Part shown: piece after piece, positions 25,630 to 35,161 of the stretch
How positions within the stretch are numbered: the stretch's first letter is position 1
Layout of the letters: each line of letters starts with the position of its first letter
NCBI RefSeq assembly: GCF_014656055.1
Contig: NZ_BNBR01000006.1
Span: 186,001-250,000, forward strand
Direction of reading: 5' to 3'
Source: Streptomyces griseosporeus
Lineage (GTDB): Bacteria; Actinomycetota; Actinomycetes; Streptomycetales; Streptomycetaceae
DNA length: 64,000 nt
Program-made: the position numbers and the translations under genes
Notes under the pieces: generated by a model
The model's database searches: none
Seen by the model: only the letters and a program-made list of their open reading frames with translations
What the model was told of the DNA's origin: nothing

Positions 25630-26973
25630 ATGCCCCAGCGTAGTGCCCGCATCCCACTGCCGACCCGATTCCGTGGTTCCACCGCGGCGCCGCCGAAAGC
25701 CCTGGGTGCGCTGCGGCTCAGCTGCGTCACCGCCGCGACCACGTCACCGAGTCGTCAGCGGTCCGCCGTCCGGCTGTGCGCCGAACAACTCGGCTTCAGC
25801 CTGTTCGCCGAGGCATCGGATCTCGGAGTCTCCGCACGCCGGACATCCCCCTTCGACCGGCCCGCTCTGTCCCCCTGGCTCAGGCGACCGCACGAGTACG
25901 ACGCCGTCATCTGGTCCCACGTCGACCGCGCCGTCCGATCCGTGGCACACATGGTCGAGTTGATCGCATGGGGACGGGAGCACGGCCGGACACTTGTGTT
26001 CGCCATGCCCGAATCGGGACATCCGCTCGTCCTTCCTCCTGTGGGAGGCAGCTCCGCCATCCGCCGCTGCATGGACCTGGCGTACCACGCCGAACGGGAG
26101 GCCCGCACCATCTCCGATCGCCTCAGCAGCAGCCACGCGCACATGCGCGCGACAGGACGCTATGGGGGCGGACTGGTGCCCTTCGGCTACCGGAAAGCGG
26201 CCCACCCCTCGGGTAGCGGGTGGTGCCTGGAACCCGACCCGGAGACCGCCGGCCTCGTCCGGCAGATCGTGGCGGAGGTGCAGGCGGGACGCTCCCTGCT
26301 CGCCATCGCACGAGACCTCAACGACCAGGAGATCATGGTCCCCCGCGATCGCCACGCCCAACTCCAGGGTCGGCCAACGGGCGGTCGACGCCACGGCCGG
26401 GACTTCGACAGGTTCCGCTGGACTTCGGGCACACTGTCGAAGGTTCTGCGCAGCCCGTCCCTGATGGGCCACCGTACCCACGGCGGCCGGACGGTCCGCG
26501 ACTCATCCGGCGCCCCTGTGCTCATCGGACGAGCTCTGCTGTCGGACAAGGAGTTCCAAGCGTTGCAGGAAGTTCTGTCCGCCAGGTCGAACGGCGCCCG
26601 TACCCACAGGCGCCGGACAACCGCGTTGCTCACCGGCATTGTTCACTGCTCCGGATGCGACGGACGCATGTACTTCGCCACGCGAAAGGGCAAGCCCTAC
26701 GGCGACTACGTCTGCCGGGCCACCGCCCGAGGCGACATCTGCCCCGCCCCTGCGGGCATCCGCTCCGACTGGCTCGAGAGGTACACGCTCGACTGCTACC
26801 GCCGGACCATCCGGACCACTGCGCCCGTGACCCGGGAAGATCTCCTGCGCGACGGCGTGCGCGTCGTCGTTGCCAAAGGCCGGTCGGGCGGCGGGCCGGA
26901 GAGGCTCGGTGGGCCGGACACGTCACGGCTGGCGTTCAGCATCCGGCGCTCTCTGAAACAGGAGCAGAGCTGA
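25630..26973 (+). CDS. Large serine recombinase (orphan integrase)
   Basis: A 447-residue serine recombinase. The N-terminal resolvase domain has LRLSCVTAATTSPSRQR with the likely nucleophile S31. A recombinase domain (about 155-280) follows, containing GRYGGGLVPFGYRKA and LLAIARDLNDQEI. The zinc ribbon is CSGCDGRMYFATRKGKPYGDYVC and a later Cys. It is shorter than many integrases, with little coiled coil after the ribbon. ATG at 25630 has AAGGAG 7 bases upstream. Codon choice looks looser than the neighbours, suggesting transfer. No cargo, Xis or phage genes flank it: the neighbours are merR and exonuclease III. Confidence 0.88.
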   Translation: MPQRSARIPLPTRFRGSTAAPPKALGALRLSCVTAATTSPSRQRSAVRLCAEQLGFSLFAEASDLGVSARRTSPFDRPALSPWLRRPHEYDAVIWSHVDRAVRSVAHMVELIAWGREHGRTLVFAMPESGHPLVLPPVGGSSAIRRCMDLAYHAEREARTISDRLSSSHAHMRATGRYGGGLVPFGYRKAAHPSGSGWCLEPDPETAGLVRQIVAEVQAGRSLLAIARDLNDQEIMVPRDRHAQLQGRPTGGRRHGRDFDRFRWTSGTLSKVLRSPSLMGHRTHGGRTVRDSSGAPVLIGRALLSDKEFQALQEVLSARSNGARTHRRRTTALLTGIVHCSGCDGRMYFATRKGKPYGDYVCRATARGDICPAPAGIRSDWLERYTLDCYRRTIRTTAPVTREDLLRDGVRVVVAKGRSGGGPERLGGPDTSRLAFSIRRSLKQEQS

Positions 26974-26977
26974 AACG

Positions 26978-27008
26978 GAGCGGGGCGTCGAAACCGTGCG
27001 CCCCGCTC
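26978..27008. terminator. Hairpin between the converging recombinase and xth genes
   Basis: A perfect 10-bp stem (26978-26987 with 26999-27008) with an 11-base loop, lying between the two stop codons. It acts as a likely bidirectional terminator. Confidence 0.65.
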
Positions 27009-27012
27009 TCCC

Positions 27013-27816
27013 TCACACATCGAAGACGACCGTCACCGGTGCGTGGTCAGACCAGCGCTCCCCATGACTGGCGGCCCGTTCCACATACCCCTTGACCGCA
27101 CGCGCCGCCAGTCCCGGAGTCGCGACGGCGAGGTCGATGCGCCAACCTGTGTCGTTGTCGAAGGCCCGCCCCCGGTACGACCACCAGGTGTACGGACCCT
27201 CGGTGTCCGGGTGGAGGGCGCGGACCACGTCGACGTAGCCGCCGTCGGCCGGGTCGAGGACCTGGGTGAGCCAGGCGCGTTCCTCCGGCAGGAAGCCGGA
27301 GCTCTTCTGGTTGGCGCGCCAGTTCTTCAGGTCGGCCTGCTGGTGGGCGATGTTCCAGTCGCCGCAGACCAGGACCTCGCGGCCGTCGGCGGCGGCCCGC
27401 TCGCGCAGGTCCTTGAGGTGGGCGAGGAACTCGCCCATGAAGCGGACCTTCTCGTCCTGCCGGTCGGTGCCGACCTCGCCGGAGGGCAGGTAGAGGGAGG
27501 CGACGGTGACGCCGGGCAGGTCGGCCTCGACGTAGCGGCCGCTGCCGTCGAACTCCGCCGAGCCGAAGCCGACGCGGACGCGGTCGGGCTCGCGGCGGGC
27601 GTACAGGGAGACGCCCGCGCGGCCCTTGGCGGCGGCCGGGGCGTGCACCACGTGCCAGCCCTCGGGCGCGCGGACCTCGTCGGGCAGCTGCTGCGGCTCG
27701 GCGCGCACCTCCTGAAGGCACAGCACGTCGGCGTCCGTGCCGGCGAGCCATTCCACGAAGCCCTTCTTCGCGGCGGCCCGCAGCCCGTTCACATTCACAG
27801 AGGTCACAGTGAGCAC
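27013..27816 (-). CDS. xth: Exodeoxyribonuclease III (AP endonuclease family)
   Basis: A 267-residue EEP-family nuclease. Motifs are TVTSVNVNGLRAAAKKG, CLQEVRAEPQQLP, SGRYVEADLPGVTVASLYLPSG, VCGDWNIAHQQADLKN, and the ending RIDLAVATPGLA...ASHGERWSDHAPVTV, carrying the metal and catalytic Asn, Asp and His residues. It cuts abasic sites and digests 3' ends in base-excision repair. GTG at 27816 gives the usual MLTVTSVNVNG start; GTG at 27837 is in frame further up. Confidence 0.9.
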   Translation of the reverse strand: MLTVTSVNVNGLRAAAKKGFVEWLAGTDADVLCLQEVRAEPQQLPDEVRAPEGWHVVHAPAAAKGRAGVSLYARREPDRVRVGFGSAEFDGSGRYVEADLPGVTVASLYLPSGEVGTDRQDEKVRFMGEFLAHLKDLRERAAADGREVLVCGDWNIAHQQADLKNWRANQKSSGFLPEERAWLTQVLDPADGGYVDVVRALHPDTEGPYTWWSYRGRAFDNDTGWRIDLAVATPGLAARAVKGYVERAASHGERWSDHAPVTVVFDV

Positions 27817-27893
27817 CAGGGCACGATACCGGCACACTGGACGGCGTCCCGATGTCCGCCGACAGCCCGTCCGCCAGGCTGCATACTTCTACG

Positions 27894-28379
27894 ATGAGTC
27901 GCATGCTTATTCGCCAGGTCCCCTTCGACCACCCCGACGCCGTCAAGCTCAACGACCAGGTGCAGGCCGAGTACCACGTCCGCTACGGCGACGGCGGCGA
28001 CGCCACGCCCCTGGACCCGGCGGACTTCGACCCGCCGAACGGCATCTACCTCATCGCCTACGACGAGTCCGACCGGCCCGTCGCCACGGGTGGCTGGCGC
28101 AGCCAGGACAAGAACGACGAGGGCAACGAGGACGGCGACGCCGAGCTGAAGCGCATGTACGTGGTGGAGGAGATGCGCGGCCGGGGGCTCGCCCGGCGCA
28201 TGCTGGCCGCGCTGGAGGAGGACGCCCGCGCGGCGGGCCGGATCCGCATGGTGCTGGAGACCGGCACCAAGCAGCCCGAGGCGATAGCCCTGTACACGTC
28301 CTGCGGCTACGAGCCGTGCGCCAAGTTCGGCTACTACCGCTTCCACGCCGAGAGCCTGTGCTACGCCAAGGCCCTGTGA
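27894..28379 (+). CDS. GNAT-family N-acetyltransferase
   Basis: A 161-residue GNAT: VEEMRGRGLARRMLAALEEDARAAG is the acetyl-CoA loop and ETGTKQPEAIALYTSCGY is motif B. Start uncertain: ATG at 27894 or ATG at 27903 (MLIRQV). A TACGAT hexamer (27890-27895) 7 bases before 27903, and no Shine-Dalgarno site, would fit a leaderless start at 27903. The substrate is unknown. Confidence 0.8.
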   Translation: MSRMLIRQVPFDHPDAVKLNDQVQAEYHVRYGDGGDATPLDPADFDPPNGIYLIAYDESDRPVATGGWRSQDKNDEGNEDGDAELKRMYVVEEMRGRGLARRMLAALEEDARAAGRIRMVLETGTKQPEAIALYTSCGYEPCAKFGYYRFHAESLCYAKAL

Positions 28380-28392
28380 CGGGCGCGCCGGC

Positions 28393-29073
28393 TCACTCCC
28401 GCAGGAACGCCAGCACCGCGAGCACCCGGCGGTGGACGTCCTCGGCGGGCGGCAGATCGAGCTTGGTGAGGATGCTGCCGATGTGCTTGCCGACCGCCGC
28501 CTCGGACACCACCAGCTGACGGGCGATCGCCGCGTTGGACCTGCCCTCGGCGACCAGGGCCAGCACCTCCCGCTCCCGCGGCGTGAGCCGTGCGAGCGGG
28601 TCCCGGCGGCGGCGCAGCAGCTGCCGTACGACCTCGGGGTCGACGACCGTGCCCCCGGCGGCCACCTCGGTGAGGGCGTCCACGAACTCCTCGACCTGGC
28701 CGACCCGGTCCTTCAGCAGGTAGCCGACGCCGGTGCCGTCCCCGGTGTCGAGCAGGTCGGCGGCGTACGACCGCTGCACGTACTGGCTGAGGACCAGCAC
28801 CGGCAGCCCGGGCCGCTCGGCGCGCAGCCGCACGGCCGCGCGCAGCCCCTCGTCGGCGAAGTCCGGCGGCATGCGGACGTCGGTCACCACGACGTCGGGG
28901 GCGTGGTCGGCGACGGCCGTGAGCAGGGCGCCGGCGTCGCCGACGGCGGCCACCACGGTGTGCCCGAACCGGGTGAGCAGGGCGGTCAGCCCGTCCCGCA
29001 GCAGCACGCTGTCCTCGGCCAGCACCACCCGCAGGGACGGCCCGCCGGCCGTGGTGCCCCGCTCGTCGCCCAT
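28393..29073 (-). CDS. NarL/FixJ-type response regulator
   Basis: A 226-residue regulator. The receiver domain has the phosphoacceptor Asp in VVVTDVRMPPDF, followed by a LuxR-type helix-turn-helix LTPREREVLALVAEGRSNAAIARQLVVSEAAVGKHIGSILTKL. ATG at 29073 follows GAGGGGGAG. Its histidine kinase lies 31 bp upstream on the same strand, and an ABC exporter diverges from the pair, a common antibiotic or envelope-stress sensing layout. Confidence 0.9.
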   Translation of the reverse strand: MGDERGTTAGGPSLRVVLAEDSVLLRDGLTALLTRFGHTVVAAVGDAGALLTAVADHAPDVVVTDVRMPPDFADEGLRAAVRLRAERPGLPVLVLSQYVQRSYAADLLDTGDGTGVGYLLKDRVGQVEEFVDALTEVAAGGTVVDPEVVRQLLRRRRDPLARLTPREREVLALVAEGRSNAAIARQLVVSEAAVGKHIGSILTKLDLPPAEDVHRRVLAVLAFLRE

Positions 29074-29104
29074 CGCTCCCCCTCGCCGTCGCCGTACGGC
29101 TGCC

Positions 29105-30424
29105 TCACCGGGTGGCGGTCCGGTGCCCGGTCCCCGCTGTCTCCCCGTCCACCGGCTCGCACGGGATCTCCGTGCGCAGCACCGTCGGCCCGCCCGCCGG
29201 GCTCGACACCGAAAGTCTCCCATCGAGCACCGACAACCGGTCCCCGAGCCCGGTCAGCCCGCTGCCGGCGGTCGCGTCGGCGCCGCCGTGGCCGTCGTCG
29301 TGGACCTCGACGACGAGCCGCCCGCGGGTGTGCCCGCCGCGCACCTCGGCCCGGCTCGCCCCGCTGTGCCGGGCGACGTTGGCGAGGGCCTCGCGGACGA
29401 CGAAGTACGCGGCGCTCTCCACGGCCGGCGGCAGCCGTCCGGGCAGGTCGAGGCGGACGTCCACCGGGACGGGGCTGCGGTCCGCCGCGTCGGCGACGAC
29501 GGCTTCGAGGCCGTAGTCGGTGAGCACCTTGGGGTGGACGCCGTGGATGAGTTCGCGCAGTTCGGCGAGGGCGGCGCCGGCCTCCGCGTGGGCGCGGGAC
29601 AGCTGGTCGGCGAGCGGGCCGGGCGGCGCGTCGAGCCGGGCGAGGCCGAGGGTCATGGTGAGGGCGACGAGCCGCTGCTGCGCCCCGTCGTGCAAGTCCC
29701 GTTCGATACGGCGCCGTTCCGCCTCGAACGCGTCGACCAGGCGGCTGCGGGACCGGGTCAGTTCCACCACGCGCGCGTCGAGGCCCGCCTCGCGGGGCGC
29801 GATCAGCAGCCGGGTGAGGCCGGCGCGCGCCCCGGCCGCGACGCCCAGCAGATAGGCCCCTGCGGCAAGCATGAGCACGCCGAGCGCGGCGGCGCCGTAC
29901 GCGGTCGGCCAGTCGGTGACCGTCCACACCTTGAGCACCTTCGCCTCGCGGCCGTCGCCCACCGTGGCCATCAGCAGCGGCGTCGCGATCATCGCGAGCG
30001 GGAAGAGCAGCGCGACGGTGACGGCCAGCGCCTCGGCCGGCCACAGCAGCGCCGCGCACAGCAGGGCGTGGCCCAGCTCGCGCCAGGTGGCCTGCTCGCG
30101 CAGCCGGGTGGTGAGCCAGCTGCGCAGCCCGGGCTCGGCGGGCCGGGCGTGGACGCCGGGGGCGGGTTCGGCGTCGGCGAGCCGCAGCCGCCACCGCTCC
30201 ACGACGGCCACCGGCAGCCCGGCGAGCACCACCGCGGCGAGCAGCGGGAGGCCGACCAGGACGACGGCGAGGACACCGCCGACCGTCGCCAGCACCACCA
30301 GGGCCACCAGGACGGCGACGCCGGTGAGCACCCCGGTCAGCAGGTAGGCCGCGGCACGCCAGGGCCACGGCGTCAGCAGGTAGCGGGGCCGGGCCATGGC
30401 CTGCCAGAGGTTTCGAGGACGCAT
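29105..30424 (-). CDS. NarL-type sensor histidine kinase
   Basis: A 439-residue kinase. The N-terminus has several membrane helices (about 25-75, 110-140, 165-195) with no large extracellular domain. The HisKA_3 box is RRRIERDLHDGAQQRLVAL with the phosphorylated His in DLHDG. The ATPase has EALANVARHSGAS (N-box), DDGHGGAD and GSGLTGLGDRL. ATG at 30424 is chosen over GTG at 30433; neither has a strong Shine-Dalgarno site. It lies 167 bp from the divergent ABC genes. Confidence 0.88.
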   Translation of the reverse strand: MRPRNLWQAMARPRYLLTPWPWRAAAYLLTGVLTGVAVLVALVVLATVGGVLAVVLVGLPLLAAVVLAGLPVAVVERWRLRLADAEPAPGVHARPAEPGLRSWLTTRLREQATWRELGHALLCAALLWPAEALAVTVALLFPLAMIATPLLMATVGDGREAKVLKVWTVTDWPTAYGAAALGVLMLAAGAYLLGVAAGARAGLTRLLIAPREAGLDARVVELTRSRSRLVDAFEAERRRIERDLHDGAQQRLVALTMTLGLARLDAPPGPLADQLSRAHAEAGAALAELRELIHGVHPKVLTDYGLEAVVADAADRSPVPVDVRLDLPGRLPPAVESAAYFVVREALANVARHSGASRAEVRGGHTRGRLVVEVHDDGHGGADATAGSGLTGLGDRLSVLDGRLSVSSPAGGPTVLRTEIPCEPVDGETAGTGHRTATR

Positions 30425-30590
30425 GCGGGTCACCGTAGGGGCGGTCCTCGCGTCCGGGCCATCGGTCCAGGGGGCGGACCGGGGGTATGCCTGGCCCTAC
30501 CCCGACTCTCGCCCCTGCCCGAATGATTCCGGCGCCGGGCGCCGGTTGGCTTGCCCTGTGCGAGCCGAACGAGTGGGGACGGAAGAGCAG

Positions 30591-31379
30591 ATGACCATCG
30601 ACGCGATCCAACTGACCGCCGTGAGCAGGCGATACGGCACCTCCCACGACGGCGTGACGGCGCTGGACGCCGTCTCGCTGTCCTTCCGGCGCGGCACCTT
30701 CACCGCCGTCATGGGCCCCTCCGGGTCCGGCAAGTCGACCCTGTTGCAGTGCGCGGCCGGGCTCGACCGCCCCACCTCCGGGTCGGTCCTGCTCGGCGGG
30801 ACGGAGCTGACCGGGCTGAGCGAGCGCCGGCTGACCCTGCTGCGGCGCGAGCGGGTCGGTTTCGTGTTCCAGGCGTTCAACCTGCTGCCGTCGCTGACCG
30901 CCGCGCAGAACGTCGCCCTGCCGCTGCGGCTGGCCGGCCGGCGTGTGCCGCGCTCCCGGGTGCGCGAGGCCCTCGACCAGGTCGGCCTCGGCGCCCGCGC
31001 GGGGCACCGCCCGACGGAGCTGTCCGGGGGGCAGCAGCAGCGCGTCGCCCTCGCCCGTGCGCTGATCACCCGCCCCGACGTCCTCTTCGGCGACGAGCCC
31101 ACGGGCGCGCTGGACACCGGCACCAGCCGTGAAGTCCTGTCCCTGCTGCGGCGGTTGGTCGACGAGGAGGGGCAGACCACCGTCATGGTCACCCACGACC
31201 CGGTCGCCGCCGCCCACGCCGACCGCGTGGTGTTCCTGGTGGACGGCCGCGTGCACGGCGAGCTGAGGGGCGCGTCGGCCGGTGCCGTCGCGGCCCACAT
31301 GGCGACGCTGGAGACGGACCCGGACCCTGCGCCGGCCCCGCAGGCGCCGGTGTCCCGGAAGGCGGTCCTGCCGTGCTGA
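30591..31379 (+). CDS. ABC transporter ATP-binding protein (MacB/LolD-like)
   Basis: A 262-residue ATPase. The Walker A is MGPSGSGKSTLLQ, the Q-loop VFQAFNLLPSLTA, the signature LSGGQQQRVALARAL, the Walker B DVLFGDEPTGALD and the switch VTHDPVAA. The FNLLPSLTA sequence is typical of MacB/FtsE-type exporters. ATG at 30591 follows GGAAGAG. Its end overlaps the permease start by 7 bases, so the two form one unit. It is probably controlled by the divergent two-component system. Confidence 0.92.
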   Translation: MTIDAIQLTAVSRRYGTSHDGVTALDAVSLSFRRGTFTAVMGPSGSGKSTLLQCAAGLDRPTSGSVLLGGTELTGLSERRLTLLRRERVGFVFQAFNLLPSLTAAQNVALPLRLAGRRVPRSRVREALDQVGLGARAGHRPTELSGGQQQRVALARALITRPDVLFGDEPTGALDTGTSREVLSLLRRLVDEEGQTTVMVTHDPVAAAHADRVVFLVDGRVHGELRGASAGAVAAHMATLETDPDPAPAPQAPVSRKAVLPC

Positions 31380-33844
31380 CCCTCGCCCTGCGCACCCTGC
31401 GCACCCGCTGGACCGCCTTCGCCGGCAGCTTCGTCGCACTGTGTCTCGGCGTCGCGCTGATGACGGTGATGGGGCTGGCCCTCGCCGCCTCCCTGGACGC
31501 GCCCACGCGCGTGCCGGAGCGGTTCGCCGCCGCGCCGGTCGTCGTGACGGCGCACGACAGCGTGCGCGTGCCGACCCCGATCGGCCCGCGCACGGGCCGG
31601 CTGGCACACCCGCGCCCGATCCCGGAGCGCACGGTCGCCGCCCTGCGGGCGCTCGGCACGGTCACCGTGGACCGCTCGTTCGCGGTACACGCGCGTGGCG
31701 GTCCCGCGGGCCTCGTCGGGCATCCGTGGTCGACGGCCCGTTTCGCCCCGTACGAGCTGACCGCGGGCCGCGCCCCGCGCGCCGACGGCGAGGTCGTGGC
31801 GGCCGGCGACTGGACGGCGGTGGGCCGGCGTCTTCGGACCGGGCACGGCACGGTCCGGGTGGTCGGCACGGTCCGCGCCCTCGGCTTCGAGAACCCGCTG
31901 TTCTACCCGGACGCGCAGGCCGCGCGCCTCGCCCCGGCGACCACGCGGCTGGTCGTCGGCGCCGACCCGGCGGCCGTACGCCGGACCGTGGGCGCCGACG
32001 CGGACGTGCTGACGGGGGACGCGCGGCGGCGGGCGGACCCGGATCCGGACCGGGACGCGGAGGCGCTCACCGCGCTGAACGCGCTGTTCGGCACGGCGGG
32101 CGGGGTCACCGCGTTCGTGTCGGTGTTCGTGGTGGCGTCCACGTTCGCCTTCGCGGTGGTGCAGCGGCGCCGCGAGTTCGGCCTGCTGCGGGCGGCCGGC
32201 GCCACCCCGGGGCAGGTGCGGCGGACGGTCCTCGCGGAGGCCCTGCTGGTGGGGGTGCTGGCCTCCGCCGCGGGCTGCGCGCTCGGCGGGTACGGCGCGC
32301 CGCTGCTCGTCGCCCGGGTGGTGGACGAGGGCCTGGCGCCCGCGTGGTTCGGGCTCGGCCCGGCGGTGTGGCCGTACCACCTGGCCTTCTGGACGGGCCT
32401 GCTGGTCGCCCTGTGCGGTGCGGCGGCAGCGTCCTGGCGGGCGGGGCGCACGGCGCCGACGCAGGCGCTGCGGGAGGCGTCGGCGGACAGCGGCCCGCTC
32501 ACCCCGGCCCGCCGTGTCTGCGGGGCCGCGCTGCTGATCGCCGCGGCCGTGCTGCTGGGCCACGCGCTGCTGACCGACCCGGGCGACCTGCTGCACCGCA
32601 AGACGTACGTCAGCCGCCCGATGCTGCTGATCAGCGCGCTGGCCCTGCTCTCCCCCGCGCTGCTGCGCCCGCTGACCCGGCTGCTGACGGCGCTCCCGGC
32701 GCGGCTGCCCGGCGCGGTGGGGATGCTGGCCCGCGCGAACACCGGCGCGAGTCTGCGCCGTACGGCCGCGATCGCGGCGCCGGTGCTGGTCACGGTGGCG
32801 CTGACGGGCTCGCTGCTGGGCGCCACGGCGACGCTGGACGCGGCGCGCGCGGCGGAGCTGAGGGACCGTACGGTGGCGGACTTCGTGGTCGTCCCGGCGA
32901 GGGGACCGGCGCCGGCCGCCGCGACCGGCGAGGCGGCGGACGGGATCGACGCCGCCTCGGTCGAGCGGCTGCGCCACGTCCCGGGTGCCGTGGTCTCCCC
33001 CAGCTCCGCCTCCGCGGTGCACGTCCTGGAGGACGGCGTCGCCCTGGTCCGGTCCGAGGCCCGCGCGGCCGATCCGCGGCTGCTCGCGGCCACCGTGCGG
33101 CTGCCGGTGGCGGCCGGCCGGCTCTCCGGCCTGGACGACGACTCGATCGTCGTCAACGAGGAGTGGGAGACGCACACCGTGGGCCGCCGCGTCCAGGTGT
33201 GGCTCGGCGACGGCACCCGCCGCTCCCTGCGCATCGCCGCGGTCCTGTCCACCGGCACCGGCGGCAACGGCGTCTGGGTCACCCCGGCCAACGCCGAGGG
33301 CGCCCCCGTCGACCGGGTCGACGTCAGGGTCGCCGCCGGCGCCGACGCGACCGCCGTGCGGGCGGCTCTGCGCGCGGCGGTGGACGGCACGGGCGGGGCG
33401 CGTGTGCTGACCCGCGCGGAGTGGCTGGAGGCCAACGGCCCCCGGACCAACCGGACGACCCGGCTCGGCCTGCTGTTGGTGCTCGGCATCGCGCTGCTGT
33501 ACACGGCGCTGTCGCTGGCCAACACGCTGGTGATGGGGGCCTCGGAGCGGGTGCGGGAGTTCGCCGCGCTGCGGCTGGCGGGCGCCACCGGCGCGCAGGT
33601 GCTGCGGCTGGCCGCGGCCGAGGCGCTGACCGTGGTGGCGGCCGGTGCGGTGCTGGGCGCGCTGACCGCCGTACTCGCCCTGTCGGGGATGACGGGCGCC
33701 CTGCGTCTGCTGTCGGCGCCGGCCGCGCCGCTCGCCCTGCCGTGGCCGGCGCTGGGCGCCGCGACGGCCGCGTGCGCGGTGCTCGCCGTCGTCACCTCGA
33801 CGGCGACGACGGCGGTGGTACTGCGCCGCCGGGCGCGCGCGTGA
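31373..33844 (+). CDS. FtsX-like ABC transporter permease
   Basis: An 823-residue permease with two FtsX domains: a first helix at residues about 15-38, then a large extracytoplasmic segment, two helix groups (about 245-350 and 395-425), a second extracytoplasmic region, and C-terminal helices (about 695-815). The GTG start overlaps the ATPase gene by 7 bases. It functions as the membrane half of a MacB-type mechanotransmitter or exporter. The absence of an adaptor protein is normal in Gram-positives. Confidence 0.88.
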   Translation: MLTLALRTLRTRWTAFAGSFVALCLGVALMTVMGLALAASLDAPTRVPERFAAAPVVVTAHDSVRVPTPIGPRTGRLAHPRPIPERTVAALRALGTVTVDRSFAVHARGGPAGLVGHPWSTARFAPYELTAGRAPRADGEVVAAGDWTAVGRRLRTGHGTVRVVGTVRALGFENPLFYPDAQAARLAPATTRLVVGADPAAVRRTVGADADVLTGDARRRADPDPDRDAEALTALNALFGTAGGVTAFVSVFVVASTFAFAVVQRRREFGLLRAAGATPGQVRRTVLAEALLVGVLASAAGCALGGYGAPLLVARVVDEGLAPAWFGLGPAVWPYHLAFWTGLLVALCGAAAASWRAGRTAPTQALREASADSGPLTPARRVCGAALLIAAAVLLGHALLTDPGDLLHRKTYVSRPMLLISALALLSPALLRPLTRLLTALPARLPGAVGMLARANTGASLRRTAAIAAPVLVTVALTGSLLGATATLDAARAAELRDRTVADFVVVPARGPAPAAATGEAADGIDAASVERLRHVPGAVVSPSSASAVHVLEDGVALVRSEARAADPRLLAATVRLPVAAGRLSGLDDDSIVVNEEWETHTVGRRVQVWLGDGTRRSLRIAAVLSTGTGGNGVWVTPANAEGAPVDRVDVRVAAGADATAVRAALRAAVDGTGGARVLTRAEWLEANGPRTNRTTRLGLLLVLGIALLYTALSLANTLVMGASERVREFAALRLAGATGAQVLRLAAAEALTVVAAGAVLGALTAVLALSGMTGALRLLSAPAAPLALPWPALGAATAACAVLAVVTSTATTAVVLRRRARA

Positions 33845-33922
33845 CGGCCGCGGTCGGATGTCCCTCGGGACCACCAACTCGCCCTTGCCGGCGGGCAGGA
33901 GCGAGCTGGGAGCGGGGGCCCG

Positions 33923-35161
33923 TCAGGCGGTCGGGGCCAGTCGGTCGTCCTGGTCGTCCTCGGGGACGGGCCGCGCGGGGGTCTCCTGCTTCCAGCCGGT
34001 GGCGAGCCTGAGGAGCAGTGAGGCGGCGGCGAGGATCACCCCGAACCAGATGACGCTGGTGACGCCCGTGTGGTCGACGAACAGGCCGCCGAAGAGGGCG
34101 CCGAGGGCGATGCAGGTGTTGTACGCCATGGTGTTGAGCGACATCGCCGCCTCGAACGTGTCCGGTGCGGCGGCCAGCGTCATGTTGACCTGGGACAGCT
34201 GCACCGCGCCGAAGGACAGGCCCCACAGCACCAGGGCGGCCACGGCCCCGCTCTCCGCGTCACCGATGCCGCGAAGCAGCAGCAGGGCCGCCAGGAGTCC
34301 GACCAGTCCGACGACGAAGGTGCCGCGCAGGCTGCGGCCGGCGGTGTAGCCGGCGACGAAGTTCCCGATGGCGCCGCCCACACCGAAGATGATCAGCACC
34401 ACGGTGATGAAGGTGGAGCCGGCGCCGGCCTCGTCCTCCAGATAGGGCCGTACGAACGTGTACGCGCCGAAGTGGCCGAGGACGAAGAAGACGACGATGA
34501 GCAGCACGGTGCGCAGCTGCCCGTTCCTGACCGGCAGTCCGAAGACCTCACGGACGGAGACGGCGTTCTGCGACGGCAGCGACGGGATGACCGCCGCGAC
34601 CGCGAGGAACACCAGCAGGCTCAGGCCGGCCCAGATGCCGAAGGTGGTCCGCCAGCTGGTGTGTGCCTCGACGACGGTGCCGAGCGGGATGCCGACGACC
34701 GTGGCGATGGAGATGCCGGACATCACCACCGCGGCGGCGCGGCTCGCGTGCCGCTCGGGCACGATCCGCATGGCCATGCTGACGCCGATCGCCCAGAAGA
34801 CACCGCTGGCGAATCCCATGCACAGACGCGTCGCGAGAATCAGCGGGTAATTCGGCGATACGGCGGTGACGAGATTTCCGAGCGCGAGGACGGCGAGAAG
34901 GGCGGACAGAAGAAGGCGCCGGTTGACGCGGCGCGTCCAGGCCACGATGAACGGCACACCGAGGCCGGCCGCGACACCCTGTGCGGTCACCATCAGACCG
35001 GCTGTTCCGACGGAGATGTCCAGGCTCTCGCTCAGCGGAGTGAGCAGACCCACGGGCATCAGTTCGGTGGTGAGGAAGACGAAAAGACTGGCGGTGATGG
35101 CGGCGACGCCGATCCATCCCCTGACGGCCGACGACGACCGTTTCCGCTGCTGTACGGACAT
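33923..35161 (-). CDS. MFS efflux transporter from internal start (alternative product)
   Basis: A 412-residue MFS protein read from ATG at 35161 inside the longer frame. The start has GGAGAG at a 7-base spacing, better than most starts in this region. Twelve helices with the DHA1 motifs make a complete transporter by itself. This may be the main product if the upstream EamA part is separately read or lost its stop by a point change. Which form is real cannot be told from sequence alone. Confidence 0.65.
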   Translation of the reverse strand: MSVQQRKRSSSAVRGWIGVAAITASLFVFLTTELMPVGLLTPLSESLDISVGTAGLMVTAQGVAAGLGVPFIVAWTRRVNRRLLLSALLAVLALGNLVTAVSPNYPLILATRLCMGFASGVFWAIGVSMAMRIVPERHASRAAAVVMSGISIATVVGIPLGTVVEAHTSWRTTFGIWAGLSLLVFLAVAAVIPSLPSQNAVSVREVFGLPVRNGQLRTVLLIVVFFVLGHFGAYTFVRPYLEDEAGAGSTFITVVLIIFGVGGAIGNFVAGYTAGRSLRGTFVVGLVGLLAALLLLRGIGDAESGAVAALVLWGLSFGAVQLSQVNMTLAAAPDTFEAAMSLNTMAYNTCIALGALFGGLFVDHTGVTSVIWFGVILAAASLLLRLATGWKQETPARPVPEDDQDDRLAPTA

